From the NCBI GenBank assembly GCA_036939355.1, contig JALLAP010000213.1:1-16097 (forward strand): DNA of 16,097 nt, in the 5' to 3' direction. The translations under genes were made by a program, and so were the position numbers. The DNA comes from Thalassiosira profunda (taxonomy: Eukaryota; Bacillariophyta; Thalassiosirophyceae; Thalassiosirales; Thalassiosiraceae). The stretch's first letter is position 1; every line of letters begins with the position of its first letter. Below, in pieces: positions 1 to 7,117 of this stretch. Under the pieces are notes generated by a model, which had not been told where the DNA came from, searched no databases, and saw only the letters and a program-made list of their open reading frames with translations.

Positions 1-572
1 GACGCGCCGTCCTTCCACCACGCGGCCCCGCCGCGCCACCCGCGGCACTTTCCCCATACCGCGGGATCGGCCTCGCAGATTTCCTCGTCCGTCACGGCCA
101 CGACCAGGTAGCAGTCGCCGGAGGCCTGGCGGGCCAACGCGGCGAGGTGCCGGTGCGTTTGCGGGAAGGTGCGGAGCTGCCCGTACAGCACCAGCAGCGT
201 CCGGGGGACGGGGCAGGCCGGCGACGGACGCCACGCCGCCGGGAGGGCGGCGGCGACGGCGTCCCGAGCCTCGAGCTCGGCCCGGCGCTCGTTGGAAAGG
301 AGGTGGCGGTAGTACGGTTCGACGGTCGAGGAGCGAGTCGCCTCGTAGTTGTGGGTCACGTGTACAACCTCTAGCATGGCCCGGTTCCGGATCCGCGCGC
401 GGGCGTTGACCTCCCGCCGGTGCTGAGACAGGGCGGCGCGTAGGGCGCGGTGGACGTCGTCGCTGAGGTCGGCGTCGTCCGCGGCGGTGGGCGCTGGCCG
501 CAGTAGGATACCCAACGCGGCGAGCGCCGCTACGGCGGCCAGGAGGGCGAGCTGCCGCTGCCGAGGATTCAT
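1..572 (-). CDS. Type II membrane glycosyltransferase-like protein, 3' part beyond the window (gene 1)
   Basis: An uninterrupted minus-strand frame runs from the ATG at 572 to the window edge (190 full codons, no stop seen). The N terminus is a short basic stretch (MNPRQRQ), then a hydrophobic signal-anchor (residues 8-24, LALLAAVAALAALGILL), then a charged Arg-rich stem (about 45-68). From about residue 120 comes a globular start with RTLLVLYGQLRTF, which resembles the 'GQ-R-T' entry motif of genes 3 and 4 (GQARTL) and gene 5 (GKTRSF). Residues 1-68 are nearly the same as in gene 5, at DNA level too, and the similarity stops abruptly after RIRNR. Known for such architectures: Golgi/ER type II enzymes. 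Inferred: a glycosyltransferase-like luminal domain. The real length and active site lie outside the window. The frame and start are solid because the leader upstream is shared with genes 2 and 5; the function is tentative. Confidence 0.75.
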   Translation of the reverse strand, partial: MNPRQRQLALLAAVAALAALGILLRPAPTAADDADLSDDVHRALRAALSQHRREVNARARIRNRAMLEVVHVTHNYEATRSSTVEPYYRHLLSNERRAELEARDAVAAALPAAWRPSPACPVPRTLLVLYGQLRTFPQTHRHLAALARQASGDCYLVVAVTDEEICEADPAVWGKCRGWRGGAAWWKDGA

Positions 573-875
573 TGCGGGGTCGGCAGTGTGGTAGGTAGAG
601 GGTGCGAGAAGCGATGCAGAGGAGCTTGGGCAAGCAGAATGCTGAGGAGGGGAGAGGCGCGCGACGGCTCTTGATGAAGACCCCAAAAAGTGACCCCGCC
701 CAGCAACCAAGACTGGGGTCGTCAACTGAGGGCTGGGCAGTTCCTTTGTTGCTTGTAGCTTCACTTTTTGTCGACGCCGGTAAGGTGCACCTTCACAACG
801 TAGGAAACAACGTCAACGTGCCTACTCTACTAGCAAACTCAAGCTTGTTCTGTGCACTACTTGGGATGCTAGCCT
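573..875 (-). promoter_or_regulatory. 5' flank and promoter of gene 1
   Basis: This 303-bp gap separates the stop of gene 2 from the start of gene 1 on the same strand. Read on the minus strand it contains elements also found upstream of genes 2 and 5: a 16-nt block TACCACACTGCCGACC (578-593) just before the ATG, a CTCTGCATCGCTTCTCGCAC block (about 602-621), an AAGAGCCGTCGC block (about 661-672) and GGGGTCAC...TGGGGTCTTC (about 677-697). Genes 2 and 5 each share their promoter with a divergent gene, whereas here no divergent partner gene is present. I see no other gene. A 12-bp palindrome AAGGTGCACCTT lies at 782-793. Confidence 0.55.
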
Positions 876-2668
876 TCAGCAGGTCATCACCGTCACAATT
901 TTCGTCTTCGTGTTGGAAGGGTCGGCCTCATTGCCAAGATTCGTGATGGTGATTTCGTGTTCCGAAAAGGGCGCGACGCCAAAGCCGATCATGCCGAAGT
1001 GATCCTCATCGTTTGCGTATAATGTATCCACCTGACTTTCGATCGAGTACGCCTGGCTGTTGAAGACTTGCACTGTCGACATTTGCTTCTCCCAGCTTCC
1101 TCGCAGAGTGTAACCCACATTGTTCATCGTGATCTGGAAATCGCCCATGTGATCGTAGCTCCGAAGATACATGACCGTCAGGCTCGGCACTTGTCCAAAG
1201 GTGACGGTGAAGGTGACGGAGGAATCGACGTCCTCGCTGATCCACCCGGGCTTGCCGGCGGTATCCTCGATCAATTGGAAGTCGCCTGTTGTTATGTAAG
1301 GCACGGGCACGATAGCCGCGCCATCATCCGCTGCAATTTTGGGAAAGAGTGCGTTCGCGTCGTAGAGGGTCTTGGGCTTGTCGCATTTTGGTAGCTGCGC
1401 CAAAAGCTCGGGCTTCGCCACAGATGCGCGCTCTGTGCTTTTGCAATCCGGACGCAGCGCCTCCTTCAGGAGGGCGTGCGAGACGATATCAGCCAACACT
1501 TGATGCGACCGAAAGTCCGGATGGGTGACCCGCGGAAACCACTGCCACTCCGTTCCCGCCTCAGTGGACATGTGCCGCGCGTCGACGTAGCCCACGCCCT
1601 CTGACAGGGCCACGTCCCTCATCGCGTTGAAGATGGGGCTCTCCAGTGAGCATAGGTGGCAGTGCTGTTTGCGAGCAAGGAGAGAATGAAAACGACGTGA
1701 GGGTGTTGATAGTTGCAAGGGAAGAAAGATCGACGAGCGGGGTCGCGCTCTCACCGAGAACACCATCAGGTGCATGGGGCCGGGATGCGCGGCGTCGTCG
1801 CTGTCGCCGCTCTCATTGCTCGTGTCGGACCAATCTCGGACGCCATTTACTAACGATTCGCTCACCGCAGCCTTTGCCGTAAAAGAATCACAAGATGTGT
1901 CCGAAATGGAGATGTTGAGCACGAGCAGATCAAAGCTCACATCCGAAGTGAACTCGTTCGCACACTCACCGCCTTTTCATACAGGTTTTCCGCATCGCCA
2001 TTCATCGCGCTAGCGTGGCCCGCGTTGCCCCCGAACTCCGCGGCATCGTTCACAGCGTAATCGGTGATGACCAAATCCACGTCGCTCGCCCTCCTTCCCG
2101 TCAGCAGCGAGAACAGCGTCCCGACGGCCACCTCGCTCTGCGTCCCGCCCCTTGCCAGGTTCGTCACTTCCACGCGATCCTTCCCAAAGTAATCCCGCAG
2201 CGCCACCTCCACCCTCCGCGGCCACGCGCACTGCTTGTTGTCCACGCCCCCCTGGGAACAGGCGGCGCCCCCAGTCATACTCCCGCCCAGCACTACCACT
2301 CGAAAGACGCGGCTGTCGTCGTCCTCCATCTTCTCCCGCAGCCGCGCGAACCTCGCATTGTAGCCCTGCGGCCAGTGGATCATCCGCCGCCAGAGGTGCC
2401 AGCCGTCGTCGGGCAGCGGCGGGTAATAGGCGGGGATTTGCACGGGGCTGTCCCGGTTCCGGCCGTTCCAGTAGGATCCCACGCCCCATGCCGGGCGGAC
2501 GCGGCGTGGACACGTCTCGTCGACGTCCAGCCCGAGGGCGCGGTGGAAGTCGTCGCTGAGATCGGTGTACTCCACGGGCACGGCCGGCTCGGGCCGGAGG
2601 AAGCCCAATGCGGCCAGCGATGCGGCGGCCGCGAGGAGGAGGGCGGTGTGCCTCGGCCGAGGATGCAT
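876..2668 (-). CDS. SGNH/GDSL-type hydrolase with C-terminal beta-rich domain, type II membrane (gene 2)
   Basis: Proposed exons: 2668-1970, 1871-1755, 1664-876 (introns 98 and 90 nt, GT-AG, phase 0), about 534 aa. A signal-anchor (residues 8-24) is followed by an SGNH fold. Block I is VVLGGSMTGG with probable nucleophile Ser130, block II is NLARGG (Gly174-175), block III is DYAVND (Asn207), and block V is near THPDFRSH (His320 or His326). Known for the family: hydrolysis or transfer of acyl groups, often from glycans. The C-terminal 120 residues (GKPGWIS... MYLRSYDHMGDFQI... GSWEK) resemble a beta-sandwich tail that I recall from algal SGNH proteins. The start was chosen because the 16-nt leader shared with genes 1 and 5 lies just upstream. 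Odd: no Asp at -3 from His320 (Arg317 instead). The middle exon, and so residues 234-272, is the least certain part. The second intron (1665-1754) is well supported by a GTGAGA donor and a pyrimidine-rich TTCTCTCC...AACAG acceptor. Probably acts in the Golgi or secretory lumen. Confidence 0.75.
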
Positions 2669-2866
2669 CGCGAGGTCGGCAGTGTGGTATCGTATGATGT
2701 GGTGTGTGCGAGGAATGATCCCAAGCTGCCAAGGGCAGGCAATACAGCACGCAGAAGAACAAGACCCCAATGGTGACCCATCAAGTACTGATTCCTACGT
2801 TGCGAAAGCCTAAACCAAATGACCACCTATCGTACTGAGCTGAACCGATCACAAAACAACGCTTCA
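2669..2866. promoter_or_regulatory. Bidirectional promoter of genes 2 and 3
   Basis: The 198 bp lie between the divergent starts of gene 2 (-) and gene 3 (+). Reversed, the segment aligns by eye with 5336-5591, which separates genes 4 and 5. Shared blocks are TTTTGTGATCGG (2845-2856 here), AGGTGGTCATT (about 2818-2828), GGAATCAGTA (2787-2796), GGTCACC..TGGGGTCTT (2761-2778) and TACCACACTGCCGACC (2674-2689, next to the gene 2 ATG). This is direct evidence that a whole bidirectional control region was copied in inverted orientation. Confidence 0.6.
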
Positions 2867-3826
2867 ATGGAGAGCAGGTATCGTAGGCTCGCTGCAGCAA
2901 TGGAGGCCACGTTGCGTCGGCGGCACTGGGCCTTCGCCACCCTGGCCGTCCTCGCGGCCTTCGCCCTTTTGAGCGTCCTGCGATTCGCCGCCTCCTCGGA
3001 CCCTCGCGCGGCCGTCGTGCTGGAAGAGTGGTCTCGCGTTCACGACGCGGAGCGCGCCCACCGCTCTCTCGCGGTCGAGGACGAGAGAGAGCCGCGCGTC
3101 GCCCACTGCCTCGTGGGCCAAGCCCGGACGCTCGCCCATCCGATGATCCACCAGAACTACGAGGCGCACGTGCTGTCGAAAATCGGGGCGCCGTCCGACG
3201 TCTTCTTCGTAATAGACGCGCCGAACGAAGGAACGAACGCATTCGATCCCGTCGCAGTCGACATTATGCCCGTGAGGAGCCAGTGGTGGCAGTATCTGCG
3301 ATGGATCCGATGCATGGCCCTGGTGGTGGAACACGAGAAGGAAACGGGCGTCGAGTACTCGCACGTGATTTTCCAGCGGGCCGACCAGCTGGTATTGCAA
3401 GACTTGCCGTCGATCGAGACGTTTCCCCAAACGTCGATGTGGGGAAAATATTACGGCGAGACGATGGACGAGTACCCGAGCACATACACGGTGGGAGACG
3501 AGGGCGCGATGGAGCCTCGCGAACTGTTCATTTCAGTATCGGATCTGTTCCTCGTCCTCCCGCGCTCAGTTGCCGCCAGTTTCATCCACGAGATAGCGGT
3601 TTTGATGAGGGGGAGTAATCCGGCGGCCAGAACCGTCAAAGACTGCGGGACGTGGGGCATGCAGATGGCCCGAGGAGAGTTATTGACGAAGTGCGCGGCG
3701 GGCCGTGCCGCCATCCCCGTTGTGCTGCAACCGTTTCAGCTGAGAATACTGCGAGAACATCAGAACGGCGGATGCGATTTCTTCCGGCGGGACGGGGGAA
3801 AGCACTACAATAGCTTGTGTATTTGA
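2867..3826 (+). CDS. Type II membrane glycosyltransferase-like protein (gene 3)
   Basis: A 319-aa intronless protein. A basic N terminus is followed by a hydrophobic signal-anchor (residues about 20-43), a short stem and a luminal domain. Motifs are AHCLVGQART (about 78-87), SDVFFVIDAP, QWWQYLRWIRC, EYSHVIFQRADQ (about 164-175), DLFLVLPRSV and a C-terminal VVLQPFQLRIL. The order 'GQ-R-T / QW...C / Y..VI..R.D / D...V.PR' is the same as in gene 5 (GKTRSF, QWTAIKDC, YVIRTRPD, DWMIVMPR), which places all these genes in one superfamily. It is a close paralogue of gene 4, which lies tail-to-tail with it. Function is inferred: a Golgi-type transferase; no donor or acceptor can be named. Start alternatives: an in-frame ATG at 2819, which in gene 4 corresponds to a separate upstream ORF, and an ATG at 2900 matching MIEATLRRR of gene 4. 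Confidence 0.8.
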   Translation: MESRYRRLAAAMEATLRRRHWAFATLAVLAAFALLSVLRFAASSDPRAAVVLEEWSRVHDAERAHRSLAVEDEREPRVAHCLVGQARTLAHPMIHQNYEAHVLSKIGAPSDVFFVIDAPNEGTNAFDPVAVDIMPVRSQWWQYLRWIRCMALVVEHEKETGVEYSHVIFQRADQLVLQDLPSIETFPQTSMWGKYYGETMDEYPSTYTVGDEGAMEPRELFISVSDLFLVLPRSVAASFIHEIAVLMRGSNPAARTVKDCGTWGMQMARGELLTKCAAGRAAIPVVLQPFQLRILREHQNGGCDFFRRDGGKHYNSLCI

Positions 3827-3878
3827 TGGGCGACGACACACCATGCATGGCTCCTGGGTTTGTGATTGCCCTCTCAAC

Positions 3879-4008
3879 CAGTTGTACATACATAACAGTT
3901 AGAAACCTCACTCTTTGTTGAAGCTACATACTGGCAACACCGCCCGCTGCGTTCAATGTGCCTGCTTTCAATGCAGGCTTGCACAAATGCACTGTAGTGC
4001 TTGCCGAT
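3879..4008 (+). repeat. Inverted repeat, left arm, in the 3' UTR of gene 3
   Basis: About 130 nt from CAGTTGTACAT to GCTTGCCGAT. The reverse complement of 4203-4319 matches it with only a handful of substitutions and three short indels. A small hairpin sits inside at 3960-3978 (GCCTGC, loop TTTCAAT, GCAGGC). The repeat is much better conserved than the UTR sequence between it and the stop codon. Confidence 0.9.
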
Positions 4009-4202
4009 GTAGTGACCCCAAATCCTTGTCTGCTTCGCACTGTCTCATCAGCACTGTCTCTCAGTCTCATTCATTTTCTTGCAGAGACAGAGCGAACACA
4101 AGCAAGATAACATACAAAAAGCAAAGCGAAGTTCTATGTACTCGGCTTGGATCAGTAGCATTTGGTCGAGACAATGGAGCGACGGTGGCCGCACATTCGA
4201 AG

Positions 4203-4319
4203 ATCGGCAAGCCCTACAATGCATTTGTGCAAGCCTGAATTGAAAGCAGGCAAATTGAACGCAGCGGGTGTTGCCAGTATGTACCAACAAGTGAGGTTTC
4301 TAACTGTTATGTACAACTG
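4203..4319 (-). repeat. Inverted repeat, right arm, in the 3' UTR of gene 4
   Basis: This 117-nt arm is the counterpart of 3879-4008 and lies in the sense 3' UTR of gene 4. The internal hairpin is kept at 4233-4251 with a five-pair stem (GCCTG / CAGGC in gene 4 sense). Transcripts of genes 3 and 4 that extend past their own arm would contain both arms and could fold on themselves. Confidence 0.9.
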
Positions 4320-4387
4320 ATATTGAAAGGCCTCCATCATTCCACTTCCAGAGCACAGTAGCTGGCGCTTCCAAAGATCGAACATTC

Positions 4388-5335
4388 CTAGGCACAAAGA
4401 CTGTTGTAGTGCTTGCCAACGTCGACGTTGTAAGACCCGCATCCACCCTTTTGATGGTTCCTCAGTATTCTCAGCTGAAACGGTTGCAGCACAACGGGGA
4501 TGGCGGCGCGGATCGCGGCGCATTTGACTATTGCCTCCTGAGAGAGCTTACGCCGCATTCCCCACTTCCCGCAGTCTTTGGCGTCCGTGCTGATGCCGCC
4601 CTGGGAGTAGAGAAAGGCGATCTCGTCGATCAGTCCTGACGCCACTCGGCGCGGGAGGACGAGGAAGAGATCAACCAGCCCGATCGGGATGGTAAATGGG
4701 TCGACCGCGCCCTCGTCTCCAGTCAAGTAGGTACTGGGATACTCGTCCATGAACACCGGGTACGGCTGGCTCCATATCGACTTTTGGGGAAACATCTCGA
4801 TCGGCGGCAGGTCCATCAACACCAGCTGGTCGGCCCGCTGGATGATCACGTGCGAGTATTCGACGCTCGTTTCTTTCTCTCGCTCCACAATCATGGTCAG
4901 GCAGCGGATCCATCGCAGATACTGCCAACGCTGGTTCCCGAGAGGCAGATAGTCGACCGCGACGGGGTCGAATACGTCCGTTCCGTTGGACGGGGCGTCC
5001 AGGACGAAGAACACGTCGGACGGCGCCCCGATTTTCGACAGCACGTGCGCCTCGTAGTTCTGGTGAATCATTGGATGGTCCAGCGTCCGGGCTTGGCCCA
5101 CGAGGCAGTGGGCGACGCGCGGCTCTGTCTCGTCCTCGATCGCGAGGGAGCGGTGGGCGCGCTCCGCGGACCACTCGTCCAGCACGACGGCCGCGCGAGG
5201 GTCCGAGGAGGCGAATCGCAGGACGCCCAGTATGGCGGTGACCGCGAGGACGGCCAGGATTGCGGCGTACTGGCGCCGCCGCCGCAACGTGGCCTCGATC
5301 ATGGCTGCCTGCGAGCCTACCTGCTCTCCTTGCAT
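4388..5335 (-). CDS. Type II membrane glycosyltransferase-like protein, paralogue of gene 3 (gene 4)
   Basis: A 315-aa intronless protein with a signal-anchor at about residues 21-43 and the same motif series as gene 3: AHCLVGQARTL, DVFFVLDAP, QRWQYLRWIRC, EYSHVIIQRADQ, DLFLVLPRRV, VVLQPFQLRIL and the ending GKHYNSLC plus one residue. Whole segments around GQARTL...SKIGAPSDVFF are unchanged between the two genes, while 205-270 and the tail differ. Both carry R-A-D where gene 5 has R-P-D. The start fits the ATG at 5335; the shared M(I)EATLRRR some 11 codons later is an alternative. It diverges from gene 5 across 256 bp. Role inferred: Golgi/secretory transferase-like enzyme, substrate unknown. 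Confidence 0.8.
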   Translation of the reverse strand: MQGEQVGSQAAMIEATLRRRRQYAAILAVLAVTAILGVLRFASSDPRAAVVLDEWSAERAHRSLAIEDETEPRVAHCLVGQARTLDHPMIHQNYEAHVLSKIGAPSDVFFVLDAPSNGTDVFDPVAVDYLPLGNQRWQYLRWIRCLTMIVEREKETSVEYSHVIIQRADQLVLMDLPPIEMFPQKSIWSQPYPVFMDEYPSTYLTGDEGAVDPFTIPIGLVDLFLVLPRRVASGLIDEIAFLYSQGGISTDAKDCGKWGMRRKLSQEAIVKCAAIRAAIPVVLQPFQLRILRNHQKGGCGSYNVDVGKHYNSLCA

Positions 5336-5403
5336 TCAGTTGCAGCGTTGCTTTGTGATCGGACCGGCAACGACTTGCATAGGTAGCTAGAGGAGGTGGT
5401 CAT
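5317..5403 (-). other. Possible upstream ORF overlapping the start of gene 4
   Basis: An ATG at 5403 opens a 28-codon frame that stops at 5317-5319, 16-18 nt inside gene 4 and in another frame. The same ATGACCACC is present before gene 3 (2819), but there it reads in frame into the protein. It could damp translation of gene 4 if the mRNA starts upstream of it; the transcript start is not visible. Confidence 0.3.
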
Positions 5404-5591
5404 TGGTGATGTTTTGAGGTGCACGTGGGAATCAGTATTGATGGGGTAAGGGGGGTCACCTTCTGGGGTCTTCAGATAGCAAGAGCCGTCGCCTCCGTCC
5501 GCGACTCTCGCCCCCTACGATACCTGCTTGTTCGCCTCTGCATCGCTCCTCGCACTCACACATATTATCGTACCACACTGCCGACCTCGTG
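5336..5591. promoter_or_regulatory. Bidirectional promoter of genes 4 and 5
   Basis: These 256 bp lie between divergent starts and are an inverted copy of 2669-2866 with extra sequence. Shared blocks are TTTGTGATCGG (5351-5361), AGGTGGTCATT (5394-5404), GGAATCAGTA (5428-5437), GGTCACC..CTGGGGTCTT (5455-5473) and TACCACACTGCCGACC (5571-5586). The half nearest gene 5 also matches the gene 1 upstream region (AAGAGCCGTCGC at about 5481-5492; CTCTGCATCGCTCCTCGCAC at about 5536-5555). Confidence 0.6.
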
Positions 5592-7063
5592 ATGAACCAT
5601 CAGCAGCGGCAGCTCGCCCTCCTGGCCGCCGTCGCGGCGCTAGCCGCGTTGGGTATCTTGTTCCCCGAATCTACTGCGGCAGACAATACTGATGCTGATG
5701 TCGAGATCGACCCCTCCCGCCGCCACCGCGCCCTTCGCGCAGCCCTGTCGCAGGGCCGGCGGGAAGTCAACGCCCGCGCGCGGATCCGGAACCGGGGCCT
5801 CGCGGCGCGGCTCCAGGCCACCGGCGGCGGGGGCGGCGTGTGCTTCGACGAGCAGCGTCGCGACGCGTGGATGACGTCTCGGATGATATGCGGCGAGGAC
5901 CTGCCGCCCGAGTACGGAGTGCCGGGAAGCACTTCTGGTGCCAGCATCGATGCCGAAAAGAAGGACGCCTCCGTGGCCATATGCGTCATCGGCAAGACGC
6001 GCTCATTTACCTCGCCGCTCGCGCAGGAAACTCTGCGGACCAATCTCGCGGCCTCGTTCGGCGCCGGCCACACCGCCTTCTACTTCCACCTCTTCCCTCA
6101 AGACGAGCGGGGCACGCCCCGACCGTTCGGCGTGCTGAATTCGAACGTCCAACAGACGCTCGACGCCGCCCTCCGCGCGATGCACATGAACGAGGGCGAT
6201 TTTGCAAAGCAACCCCACGCCGCCGGAACGGAGGACGTGCACCACTGGGTCTCGGAAACGTGCGGCGCCGAGATCGTGGTCGACGACCGGGGCAGCCTCG
6301 ATATCTTCGAGGGCAGCATGCAACACTACACGGCGCCGCGGCCGATCCGCGAGTTCAGCGGCTACTTCGCCAGACGAGGGAGCGGGGCGTCCGATCGCGG
6401 GTTCATCGCGCAGTGGACGGCCATCAAGGACTGCCACGACTTTGTGCAGCGCGAGGAGGAGCGGCGGGGGCGCAAATTCGATTACGGTACGTGCTTGGTT
6501 GGATCATGAACGTAGTTGTCGTACACAAGATGTGCATCACTCACTTAAATACCTCGCGCTCTTTCGTGTGCCGTGCAGTGATCCGGACGCGCCCCGATAT
6601 GGTGTACACTCGGAGCATGAAGCCGCATTGCCTCTATTTTTTCCGAAACATATGGATGCAGCACGACTGGATGATCGTGATGCCGCGGCAGGTGTTGGAC
6701 TACCTCCGCCGAGTGTACGACGAGGGCGTCATGGCCCAATCGAATCCGGCCTTTTTGGGAACACACGACGATCCGGAAGAATACCTCTTTAGAATGCTCA
6801 ACGCGGAAGCGTCAAGAGTGGAGTACGCCCACGACGGATGTTGCGAGAAGACGGGGATGCAATTTCCTCGTCGTCGCGGAGAGCTTTCCCCGCGGAGGAA
6901 CGACATGGTCGCAGGAGCGATGCTGCTGCGACCCCACGGAGGAGATTTACTTGTATGCCACTTTGCGAACGACTTTGGCGGCTCGACGGAGGAGTGCGTG
7001 AGTATGCTGCAGTTGAATCCGTACAATGTGCCGGTGGTCCACGAGGCGACAGAGCTGGAATGA
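5592..7063 (+). CDS. Type II membrane glycosyltransferase-like protein (gene 5)
   Basis: Two exons, 5592-6486 and 6579-7063, joined across a 92-nt intron (GTACGT...GTGCAG), give 459 aa. The splice restores the codon in the motif YVIRTRPDM (about 298-306), which neither frame contains alone. The signal-anchor (residues 7-24) and Arg-rich stem (43-68) equal gene 1. The luminal part shows VAICVIGKTRSF (128-139), FYFHLFPQDE, QWTAIKDC (274-281), the R-P-D motif and DWMIVMPRQV. These are features of a broad family of eukaryotic glycosyltransferase-like proteins found in algae; the catalytic residues are not established, so substrate and linkage are unknown. The ATG is at 5592; the GTG just before it is not needed. 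Converges with P5CDH. Confidence 0.8.
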
Positions 7064-7117
7064 AGAGAAGTAGTTCTCAATTGTAAATACATTCCTAGCC
7101 GGCAAATCCTCCTCCTT
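7064..7117. other. Gap between convergent stop codons of gene 5 and P5CDH
   Basis: Only 54 bp separate the two stop codons, so the 3' UTRs and poly(A) sites of the two genes almost certainly overlap as antisense transcripts. Confidence 0.6.

Larger units (their letters stand above)
3827..4387. other. Intergenic region between convergent genes 3 and 4
   Basis: These 561 bp hold the 3' UTRs of both genes. The UTR parts next to each stop codon (3827-3878 and 4320-4387) do not resemble each other, whereas the inner parts form the inverted repeat listed separately. The unique centre (4009-4202) contains an 8-bp stem CTGTCTCT / AGAGACAG with a 21-nt loop (about 4053-4089). I see no coding capacity or RNA gene here. 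Confidence 0.6.
2535..5740. repeat. Imperfect large inverted duplication: (gene 2 N-terminus, promoter, gene 3) versus (gene 4, promoter, gene 5 N-terminus)
   Basis: The left arm runs from about 2535 to 4008 and the right arm from 4203 to about 5740, with a 194-bp non-repeated spacer. From the centre outward each arm holds a 3' UTR, a complete type II membrane gene (3 or 4), a bidirectional promoter, and the leader plus signal-anchor of the outer gene (2 or 5). Past the signal-anchor the outer genes are unrelated (SGNH hydrolase versus transferase-like). Boundaries are by eye, and the arms carry many substitutions and indels. Confidence 0.75.

Noticed and set aside
2669..2770. 34-residue N-terminal extension of gene 2 (MGSCSSACC...)
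   Set aside because: The DNA is the shared leader/promoter module; genes 1 and 5 start at the equivalent downstream ATG, and the signal-anchor follows it directly.
2015..2776. 253-codon plus-strand frame opposite gene 2 exon 1
   Set aside because: It is antisense to a frame with clear SGNH motifs and a signal-anchor; the product has no recognisable domain. Long antisense frames are expected in GC-rich coding DNA.
3879..4319. Transposon (MITE) with terminal inverted repeats
   Set aside because: The repeat continues the homology of the flanking paralogous genes in mirror order and no target-site duplication is seen, so it is better explained as duplicated 3' UTRs.
5589..5591. GTG as start of gene 5
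   Set aside because: An ATG follows immediately at 5592 and matches the starts of genes 1 and 2; a nuclear gene does not need a GTG start.
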